Shown here piece after piece: positions 1 to 5,515 of a DNA stretch of 5,515 bases. The stretch covers positions 1-5,515 of the forward strand of contig JAKOSS010000498.1 in assembly GCA_029777145.1 (NCBI GenBank). Reading direction: 5' to 3'. Below the pieces are notes generated by a model. It ran no database searches and was not told the DNA's origin. It saw only the letters and a program-made list of their open reading frames with translations. A program made the translations under genes and the position numbers. The first letter of the stretch is position 1. Each line of letters opens with the position of its first letter. The stretch comes from Acidobacteriota bacterium (GTDB lineage Bacteria > Acidobacteriota > Blastocatellia > Pyrinomonadales > Pyrinomonadaceae).

Positions 1-1
1 A

Positions 2-847
2 TTCGGCCACAGCGAGACCGTTTACAACGTCATCGACACGCGGCAATCGTACCCGCAAGAGGTTGTAAAGAAAGGCGTTGCGACGATCTTTCCGGATAAG
101 GGCGAGTCCGCGAGCGTGCACTTGAGCTACGAGATGGTCGCGCTCAGCCCGGCGGCTGCCGAAGAACTCGGGTTCGAACTTTCTGACGAAGACCGCGCGA
201 AGAGTTTCATCGAAATGTCGGGCCGAAAGGGACTCGGCGTGAAGGCCGACGATCTTATCGACCGGCTCGAAGCGGATGCGCGCAAAGAGGTTGAGACGCG
301 TCATCGCGACATTTCCGAAGAAGAGAAATCACTGATCGCGCACCGGATCGCCGTCGGCGCGCTCCGCTATTTCGTCCTGAAGTTCACGAAGAACACGGTT
401 GTCGTCTTCGACTTCAAGGAAGCGCTCTCGTTCGAAGGCGAAACCGGCGTCTACTGCCAATACACGGCCGTCCGGACAAACTCGATCTTCAAGAAACTCG
501 AGGCCGGCGGTCTGGAAGCGGCTCGTGAACTGATCCGCGCACGATCCGACGAGGTTTCGGGCGTTTTCGGATCCGAACACGGGAACGATATCTGGTCGAT
601 GGCAGCACTCGCCGCGCGCCTTGATGAATCCGTCGCGGCCGGAGTCGTTTCGACGGAACCCGCGGTGGTCGCGAAATACTGTTTCGGATTGGCGAAGGCT
701 TTCAACCTTTTCTATCACCATCACCGGATCATCGCCGAGGAAAACGCGGTCAAGCGCGCGGTTCTGGTCGTCGTCGCCGACATCACGCGGCGTGCGCTGA
801 CAGCAGGACTGAAAACGCTCGGGATCGAAGTTCCGGAAAGGATGTAG
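2..847 (+). CDS. argS: Arginyl-tRNA synthetase, C-terminal half (5' end outside window)
   Basis: Class I aminoacyl-tRNA synthetase that charges tRNA-Arg with arginine in the cytoplasm. The frame is open from base 2, giving 281 residues, about half the usual 550-600; the HIGH signature and N-terminal tRNA-binding domain lie upstream of the window. Visible residue 72-77 is MSGRKG, matching the KMSK-type loop of this enzyme (often MSTRKG), followed by GVKADDLID. The DALR anticodon-binding domain follows, with GVYCQYTAVR at about 149-158 standing where family members read roughly YxQYAHAR. The protein ends in VPERM, a typical ArgRS terminus, so the 3' end is intact with a TAG stop. No terminator is visible after it, and the next gene begins 81 nt downstream on the same strand, so cotranscription is likely. 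The gene assignment is secure from these motifs. Confidence 0.95.
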   Translation, partial: FGHSETVYNVIDTRQSYPQEVVKKGVATIFPDKGESASVHLSYEMVALSPAAAEELGFELSDEDRAKSFIEMSGRKGLGVKADDLIDRLEADARKEVETRHRDISEEEKSLIAHRIAVGALRYFVLKFTKNTVVVFDFKEALSFEGETGVYCQYTAVRTNSIFKKLEAGGLEAARELIRARSDEVSGVFGSEHGNDIWSMAALAARLDESVAAGVVSTEPAVVAKYCFGLAKAFNLFYHHHRIIAEENAVKRAVLVVVADITRRALTAGLKTLGIEVPERM

Positions 848-879
848 TTTGGCGAGCGAATTGCACTTAGCCGGATAGA

Positions 880-902
880 GGTCGATTTGAGATTTATCGA
901 CC
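880..902 (+). other. Small inverted repeat between argS and the ferritin-like gene
   Basis: GGTCGAT at 880-886 is the exact reverse complement of ATCGACC at 896-902, giving a 7-bp stem with a 9-nt loop. It sits in the 81-nt gap, 10 nt before the Shine-Dalgarno sequence of the next gene. There is no T-run after it, so it is not an intrinsic terminator. It could be a weak operator or leader hairpin, or chance. It also covers the alternative TTG start at 887. Confidence 0.35.
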
Positions 903-912
903 CGAAAACGCG

Positions 913-918
913 AGGAGG
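913..918 (+). promoter_or_regulatory. Shine-Dalgarno AGGAGG that decides the start of the ferritin-like gene
   Basis: A perfect AGGAGG lies 10 nt before the ATG at 929. An in-frame TTG at 887 has only a GAGG at 878-881. The stronger site and the better start codon favour 929; the 14 extra residues from 887 show no recognisable family feature. Confidence 0.75.
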
Positions 919-928
919 ATCCGGCGAA

Positions 929-1462
929 ATGCGAAAAGCGGTTTGCAAAACGCGAAATGCCGAAGCTGAGTTGATCGGTCTGATCAGGAAAGCTCACGCC
1001 GGCGAACGCGCGGCGGCGCTGGCGTATCAGGGACACGCAAGGATCTTGAGATCGTCCGACGAGCGCCGCGCGGTCGAGAAGATCGAAGCCGACGAATGGC
1101 GCCACCGTAGCGAACTCGGTGCGATCCTCGGCAGTTTTCACGCTCGGCCGGCGGCGATCCGCGAGCTGACAATGCTCGTGATCGGTCGTGTGATCTCGAT
1201 CGGATGCTTCGTTTGCGGTCGATTCGTCGCAACATATTTCGCGGCAATCCTCGAAACATCGAACGTTGCGGAATATGAGATCGCGGCCGAACTCGCCGCG
1301 ATTCTGTCGCGGACCGATCTGGAATCGAAGTTCCGTGAGATGGCGCGCACCGAGGCCGAACATGAGCGCGTGCTGTACAATATGATCGAAAATGACCCGC
1401 GGCTGCGTGTTTTTGCCGCGGTCACGGGCCGCCCGTCGCGTGCGACGCCGCCGGTCCGCTGA
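929..1462 (+). CDS. Ferritin-like diiron protein, COQ7 (demethoxyubiquinone hydroxylase)-like
   Basis: A 177-residue protein, mostly helical, with the four-helix diiron pattern. Candidate iron ligands are E25 (in AGERAAALAYQGH), E56 and H59 (EWRH), E109 (AAILETSNVAEY), and E142 and H145 (EAEH). The order Glu, ExxH, Glu, ExxH and the spacings (about 31, 50 and 33 residues) are close to those I recall for COQ7, the di-iron monooxygenase that hydroxylates demethoxyubiquinone. A rather hydrophobic helix at about 80-108 fits the membrane-interacting face of that family. The tail after 165 (GRPSRATPPVR) looks disordered. The start at 929 is chosen for its AGGAGG; TTG at 887 would add 14 residues. 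It ends 9 nt before aroF, so the two are probably cotranscribed. Actual function is unknown: quinone hydroxylation is inference, and a rubrerythrin-like oxidative stress or iron role is an alternative. Confidence 0.72.
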   Translation: MRKAVCKTRNAEAELIGLIRKAHAGERAAALAYQGHARILRSSDERRAVEKIEADEWRHRSELGAILGSFHARPAAIRELTMLVIGRVISIGCFVCGRFVATYFAAILETSNVAEYEIAAELAAILSRTDLESKFREMARTEAEHERVLYNMIENDPRLRVFAAVTGRPSRATPPVR

Positions 1463-1471
1463 TTTGAAACT

Positions 1472-2503
1472 ATGTTAATCGTCATGAAACCCGACGCGAC
1501 GCCGGATGAAGTCGGCCGCGTCCTCGAGATCATCGAACATCTTGGATTTCGCCCGCATACGATGCCGGGCGCGTCGCGGACCGCGATCGGAATCACCGGC
1601 AACCGCGGCGCCGTCGATCCCGCACATTTCGAGAACCTTCCGGGAGTCGCGGATGCGATCCGCGTCACGAAGCCCTACAAGCTCATTTCGCGGGATCTTC
1701 GTCCGGAAAGGTCGGTGATCAAGGTCGGAAACGCGTCGATCGGCGGCGACGAACTCGCGATCATCGCCGGTCCGTGCGCCGTCGAAACCGTCGATCAGGT
1801 CTTCTCCGCTGCCGAGGCAGTCGCAAAGAGCGGCGCGAAGTTTTTCCGCGGCGGTGCGTTCAAGCCGCGAACGTCGCCGTATGCGTTTCAGGGCAAGGGC
1901 GAGGACGGATTGAAGATCCTAGCGGAAGTCCGTGATCGGTACGGACTGAACATCGTGACCGAAGCGATGGATGAACGCGGCGTCGATCTCGTCGAGAAAT
2001 ACGGCGACTGCATCCAGATCGGCGCGCGCAACATGCAGAACTTCTCGCTGCTGAAATACGTCGGCCAGACGCGCAAGCCGGTGCTCCTCAAGCGCGGATT
2101 GTCGGCGACGCTCGACGAGTTCCTGCTCGCGGCAGAATACGTGATGGCCGAGGGCAACTATGACGTCATTCTATGCGAACGCGGGATCCGGACGTTTGCG
2201 GACCACGCGCGGAACACGATGGACCTTTCGGTCGTGCCGGCGGTCCATCGCCTGACGCATTTGCCGATCATCGTCGATCCGTCGCACGGAACCGGCCGCA
2301 ATTACATGGTGAATCCGCTCGCTCGGGCCGGAGTCGCGGTCGGGGCCGACGGCCTGATAATCGAGATCCATCCGTGTCCGGAAGAAGCGCTGTGCGACGG
2401 CGCGCAGGCGCTCACCCTCGGGCAATACGCGGAATTGTATGAGCAAGTGAACGCGATCCGAGCGGTCGTCGCCCAGCAGTCGCTCGTGGCGGCGGAAGCT
2501 TGA
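1472..2503 (+). CDS. aroF: 3-deoxy-7-phosphoheptulonate (DAHP) synthase, type I-beta with N-terminal ferredoxin-like domain
   Basis: Condenses phosphoenolpyruvate with erythrose 4-phosphate to DAHP, the first committed step to chorismate and aromatic amino acids. Residues 1-70 form a ferredoxin-like domain (opening [10 protein letters not shown]), which in the Thermotoga enzyme mediates tyrosine/phenylalanine feedback inhibition. The TIM barrel follows: AGPCAVET at 99-106, [11 protein letters not shown] at 131-141 and LKRG at 206-209 for substrate binding, and DPSHGTGR at 269-276. Metal ligands appear as C102, H272, E298 and D309, the same numbers I recall for Thermotoga maritima DAHP synthase (338 residues; 343 here). 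All catalytic residues seem present. No Shine-Dalgarno precedes the ATG, but the upstream stop is only 9 nt away, which suggests translational coupling. Feedback control is inferred from the domain. The symbol aroF is the common label; some annotators use aroG or aroA. Confidence 0.96.
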   Translation: MLIVMKPDATPDEVGRVLEIIEHLGFRPHTMPGASRTAIGITGNRGAVDPAHFENLPGVADAIRVTKPYKLISRDLRPERSVIKVGNASIGGDELAIIAGPCAVETVDQVFSAAEAVAKSGAKFFRGGAFKPRTSPYAFQGKGEDGLKILAEVRDRYGLNIVTEAMDERGVDLVEKYGDCIQIGARNMQNFSLLKYVGQTRKPVLLKRGLSATLDEFLLAAEYVMAEGNYDVILCERGIRTFADHARNTMDLSVVPAVHRLTHLPIIVDPSHGTGRNYMVNPLARAGVAVGADGLIIEIHPCPEEALCDGAQALTLGQYAELYEQVNAIRAVVAQQSLVAAEA

Positions 2504-2510
2504 CTGTCGG

Positions 2511-2534
2511 TACCACCTGCGTCAGCGGGTGGTA
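2511..2534 (+). repeat. 10-bp hairpin with tetraloop just after aroF
   Basis: TACCACCTGC (2511-2520) pairs with GCGGGTGGTA (2525-2534) across a GTCA loop; nine pairs are Watson-Crick and one is G-T. It begins 8 nt after the aroF stop. No T-run follows (next bases AATCCGG), so it is not a canonical intrinsic terminator, though it could protect the 3' end of the aroF mRNA. Its position next to the 36-bp inverted repeat suggests it is the outer part of the same composite repeat. Confidence 0.6.
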
Positions 2535-2539
2535 AATCC

Positions 2540-2716
2540 GGTCTGAACCGGGAGCGATAGCGACCGGCACATCAAGAGCGGGAGAGACGGAGAAAGGGCG
2601 AATGGGAGAAGACCACTCTCTCCCATTCGCCCTTCTCCCAATCACCCACTCTGTTTAATTTTATTTGTGAGCAACATGGTTTGATTTGCCGGTCGCTACC
2701 GCTCCCGGTTCTGACC
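2540..2716. repeat. MITE/REP-like element bounded by 36-bp inverted repeats
   Basis: The left arm (2540-2575, beginning GGTCTGAACCGGGAGCG) and the right arm (2681-2716) are reverse complements at 33 of 36 positions, with about 105 bp between them. Each arm also folds on itself: CCGG-GA-GC, a 4-nt loop, GC-GA-CCGG (2548-2567), with opposing G-A pairs in the stem. No open reading frame of a transposase lies between the arms, so a non-autonomous element or a REP-type doublet is the best description. The right arm overlaps the end of atpC. Flanking target-site duplications are not evident. Whether it is dispersed in the genome cannot be seen from one copy. Confidence 0.7.
2580..2647. repeat. Strong inner hairpin built of purine-rich 8-mers
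   Basis: GGAGAAAGGGCGAATGGGAG (2589-2608, plus A2609) pairs with TCTCCCATTCGCCCTTCTCC (2619-2638), leaving one bulged A and a 9-nt loop. The left strand is a run of four 8-nt units at 2580-2611 (gggagaga, cggagaaa, gggcgaat, gggagaag); the right side repeats the complement with 7-8 nt spacing to about 2647. It lies between converging genes and may stop or slow transcription from both sides. The T-rich stretch (2654-2666) begins about 15 nt past the stem, too far for a textbook terminator, so terminator function is only a possibility. Confidence 0.65.
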
Positions 2717-3103
2717 AGCGAGCTGAGCCCTTGCCTGGGCGCGGTCGAGATTGTCCTTGACGACCTCGTATTCCTCGGCGGTTCCCTGCCAGCCTGAGAC
2801 CGACTTGCTGGCTGCATCGAGCAGCTGTCTTGCATTTTCGGTATCGATCTCGTCAACGGTTTCCGCGACATCGGCCAGGATCGCGACCTTGTTGTTGCTG
2901 ACCTCGACGAATCCGCCGGAGATCAGCATCCGGTCCGACTTGCCGTCACGCGTATACGTCAAAATTCCCGAACGAAGCGCCGAGATCATCGGAGCGTGGT
3001 TCGTCATGATGCCGACGTCGCCCGAAGACGACGGGATCGTGACCGATTCGACGGTTTCGTCGAGCACCTTCTTTTCCGGTGTTACGATTTCTAAATTCAA
3101 CAT
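2696..3103 (-). CDS. atpC: F1 ATP synthase epsilon subunit
   Basis: Epsilon subunit of the F1 sector at the cytoplasmic face of the membrane; part of the central rotor stalk and an inhibitor of ATP hydrolysis. From the ATG at 3103 it is 135 residues, normal for the family. The N-terminal beta-sandwich carries LEIVTPEKKVLDETV, then SGDVGIMTNHAPMISALRSG and GGFVEVSNNKVAILAD. The C-terminal part (from about residue 85) is the two-helix arm, with EIDTENARQLLDAA and a charged, Ala/Gln-rich second helix. GTG at 3109 is an alternative start adding Met-Lys; neither has a Shine-Dalgarno. It lies 80 nt after atpD, and that spacer is nearly all repeat. The last six codons (GQNRER) and the TAG lie within the right arm of the 2540-2716 inverted repeat, so its original C-terminus may have been replaced. 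Identity is secure. Confidence 0.95.
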   Translation of the reverse strand: MLNLEIVTPEKKVLDETVESVTIPSSSGDVGIMTNHAPMISALRSGILTYTRDGKSDRMLISGGFVEVSNNKVAILADVAETVDEIDTENARQLLDAASKSVSGWQGTAEEYEVVKDNLDRAQARAQLAGQNRER

Positions 3104-3109
3104 CTTCAC

Positions 3110-3181
3110 ATTTTGGATTTTGGATTTTTGATTTTGGATTCTGGCACAAATCCAAAATCCAAAATCGCAAATCTAAAATCG
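3110..3181. repeat. Inverted heptamer array (5 + 5 units) filling the atpD-atpC spacer
   Basis: Five 7-bp units of consensus ATTTTGG run from 3110 to 3144, then two bases (CA), then five units of consensus AAAATCC/G in the opposite sense from 3147 to 3181. The halves fold into a long hairpin: 3110-3140 pairs with 3149-3179 at 27 of 31 positions around an 8-nt loop. The array starts 2 nt after the atpD stop and ends 6 nt before the atpC ATG. It is strikingly AT-rich beside its neighbours. In the atpDC mRNA it would form an intercistronic stem-loop with no following U-run. Heptameric short tandem repeats of this style are known as STRRs in cyanobacteria; this comparison is by form only. Confidence 0.8.
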
Positions 3182-3183
3182 GG

Positions 3184-4698
<1,515 letters not shown>

Positions 4699-4712
4699 TT
4701 ATTCTTGTTCGA

Positions 4713-4719
4713 CTCCTCT
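4713..4719 (-). promoter_or_regulatory. Shine-Dalgarno of atpD (AGAGGAG)
   Basis: On the minus strand AGAGGAG lies 14 nt before the atpD ATG. The distance is longer than usual (5-10 nt), but no better site and no other plausible start lie between; the N-terminus matches the family from this ATG. Confidence 0.6.
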
Positions 4720-4738
4720 GATAGAAACGAATTTGGTA

Positions 4739-4747
4739 GTTATAACA
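4739..4747 (-). promoter_or_regulatory. Candidate extended -10 promoter for atpDC
   Basis: Read on the minus strand, TGTTATAAC has the extended -10 form TGnTATAAT with one mismatch. A start point about 7 nt downstream (near 4732) would give a leader of roughly 34 nt that includes the AGAGGAG. No convincing -35 hexamer lies 16-18 nt upstream, which extended -10 promoters can tolerate. This is a prediction from sequence only. Confidence 0.42.
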
Positions 4748-4809
4748 AAGGAGAAAGGTTAACATATTGCTCAGATGAAACGCAAAGTTCGCTTGTGAAA
4801 TTGTGCGCG

Positions 4810-4827
4810 TTCGGGAACCGGCCCGAA
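4810..4827. other. Short dyad in the divergent atpD-phoH intergenic region
   Basis: TTCGGG (4810-4815) and CCCGAA (4822-4827) are exact inverted repeats around AACCGG. The site sits between the two divergent candidate promoters, where a regulator could bind, but a 6-bp stem of this kind can arise by chance. No regulator is implied by the neighbours. Confidence 0.25.
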
Positions 4828-4850
4828 ACAGCCTTGTAACGGTCATTTGA

Positions 4851-4879
4851 TTGACACCGGATGCACCTTTTAGTAGCCT
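4851..4879 (+). promoter_or_regulatory. Candidate sigma-70 promoter for the phoH-family gene
   Basis: A perfect -35 TTGACA lies at 4851-4856. With the ideal 17-nt spacer the -10 would be TAGCCT (4874-4879), which shares only the first two and last bases with TATAAT; TAGTAG at 4871 is an alternative with too short a spacer. Transcription would begin near 4886 and leave a leader of about 28 nt before the TTG start. The -35 is convincing; the -10 is weak. Confidence 0.5.
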
Positions 4880-4913
4880 CGCAAAAAGAAAGAAATACGG
4901 GTTACTGACGCAT

Positions 4914-5515
4914 TTGAACAATCCACGAAAGATCGAACTTCCGCCGCAAGGCCTTAAGACCCTCTTCGGGGTTCAGGATCAGAACATCAAGTATCTCGAA
5001 ACGCTGCTCGACGTCTCTATCGGGGCGCGCGGCAACGAGATCATGCTCGACGGCGATCCGCGCGACATCGCCGCGGTCGAGCGGATCCTGCACGATTTCG
5101 CCGATCTCTTTGACGAAGGCAACCACTTTACCGACAAGGAGTTGCGCGACGCGTTCAAGCAGATCGCCGACGACCGCGCGTACTCGCTGAAGGACTATTT
5201 CACGCGCTCGAGATTCAACCCTTCGGGCAAGAAACAGGTCGCGCCGAAGACGGCCAACCAGCGAAAATACATCGAAGCGATCCAGGACCACGACCTGACG
5301 TTCGGGATCGGGCCGGCAGGCACCGGAAAAAGCTATCTCAGCGTCGCGATGGCGGTTCAATCGCTGTTCTCGAAACAGGTTTCACGCATCATCCTGACGC
5401 GTCCGGCGGTCGAGGCGGGCGAGAAGCTCGGATTTCTTCCCGGCGATCTGCAGGACAAGGTCGATCCGTACCTGAGGCCGCTTTACGATGCTCTGTTCGA
5501 TCTCGTCGACGCCGA
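4914..5515 (+). CDS. PhoH-family (PhoL-like) ATPase, N-terminal part (3' end outside window)
   Basis: The first 200 residues of a PhoH-like protein, usually 310-350 long: a P-loop ATPase linked to RNA metabolism, often encoded near ybeY. Residues 1-65 resemble the N-terminal KH-like region ([20 protein letters not shown], then [12 protein letters not shown]). A linker leads to the PhoH domain at about 108 with [12 protein letters not shown], Walker A GPAGTGKS (133-140), and the family signature [20 protein letters not shown] (160-179) followed by [14 protein letters not shown]. The start is TTG at 4914: no in-frame ATG or GTG lies just upstream, the next ATG is inside the KH-like region, and the family usually begins a few residues before KIELP. 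There is no clear Shine-Dalgarno. It diverges from atpD with 215 nt between. Family is secure; its cellular substrate is not known from sequence. Confidence 0.93.
   Translation, partial: MNNPRKIELPPQGLKTLFGVQDQNIKYLETLLDVSIGARGNEIMLDGDPRDIAAVERILHDFADLFDEGNHFTDKELRDAFKQIADDRAYSLKDYFTRSRFNPSGKKQVAPKTANQRKYIEAIQDHDLTFGIGPAGTGKSYLSVAMAVQSLFSKQVSRIILTRPAVEAGEKLGFLPGDLQDKVDPYLRPLYDALFDLVDA

Noticed and set aside
566..577. Perfect 12-bp palindrome TTCGGATCCGAA
   Set aside because: It lies inside argS coding sequence and encodes ordinary family residues; most likely chance.
887..928. TTG at 887 as the start of the ferritin-like protein
   Set aside because: The ATG at 929 has a perfect AGGAGG upstream, and the extra residues from 887 look unlike the family; the TTG also lies in the loop of a small hairpin.
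329..1363. A 344-codon minus-strand open frame across argS and the ferritin-like gene
   Set aside because: It spans two clearly real plus-strand genes and their gap and shows no family features, so it is a shadow.
2589..2666. Intrinsic terminator for aroF
   Set aside because: The stem is strong, but the T-rich stretch begins about 15 nt past it, so it does not meet the usual form; kept as a repeat hairpin instead.
4734..4759. -35 hexamer for the atpDC promoter
   Set aside because: No sequence 16-18 nt before TATAAC on the minus strand resembles TTGACA, so only the extended -10 is proposed.
4902..5360. A 152-codon minus-strand open frame opposite the phoH-family gene
   Set aside because: The plus strand encodes an unmistakable PhoH N-terminus with Walker A; the antisense product has no motif.

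Overview
This 5.5 kb window is ordinary chromosomal DNA from a moderately GC-rich bacterium. It carries six protein genes, of which the first and last are cut by the window edges. No RNA gene, CRISPR array, prophage or transposase gene is visible. The lineage cannot be fixed from the sequence alone. Three things make me lean, at low to moderate confidence, towards Acidobacteriota (Blastocatellia-like) or a neighbouring phylum: an isolated atpD-atpC pair, a Bacteroidota-style insertion in the F1 beta subunit, and short dyad-type intergenic repeats.

Layout. (1) Positions 2-2503, plus strand: the 3' half of argS (arginyl-tRNA synthetase), a small ferritin-like protein whose candidate diiron ligands are spaced as in COQ7, and aroF (type I-beta DAHP synthase, first step of the shikimate pathway). 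The last two genes are 9 nt apart, so these three probably form one transcription unit. (2) Positions 2504-2695: the gap between two converging genes. It is packed with a 10-bp hairpin, a pair of 36-bp inverted repeats about 105 bp apart, and a strong inner hairpin built from purine-rich 8-mers. The right inverted repeat runs into atpC and encodes its last residues and stop codon. (3) Positions 2696-4698, minus strand: atpD then atpC, the beta and epsilon subunits of the F1 ATP synthase. Their spacer is almost entirely an inverted array of five plus five 7-bp units, which leaves atpC without a visible ribosome binding site. (4) Positions 4699-4913: a divergent intergenic region with a candidate extended -10 promoter for atpDC and a TTGACA promoter for the next gene. 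(5) Positions 4914-5515, plus strand: the 5' part of a phoH-family ATPase with a TTG start.

The genes are housekeeping: translation, aromatic amino acid synthesis, ATP synthesis and RNA-associated ATPase activity. I see no undescribed multi-gene system. The most interesting content is the non-coding repeats around atpC, both downstream (where they form its C-terminus) and upstream (where they fill its leader), and the COQ7-like protein next to aroF.
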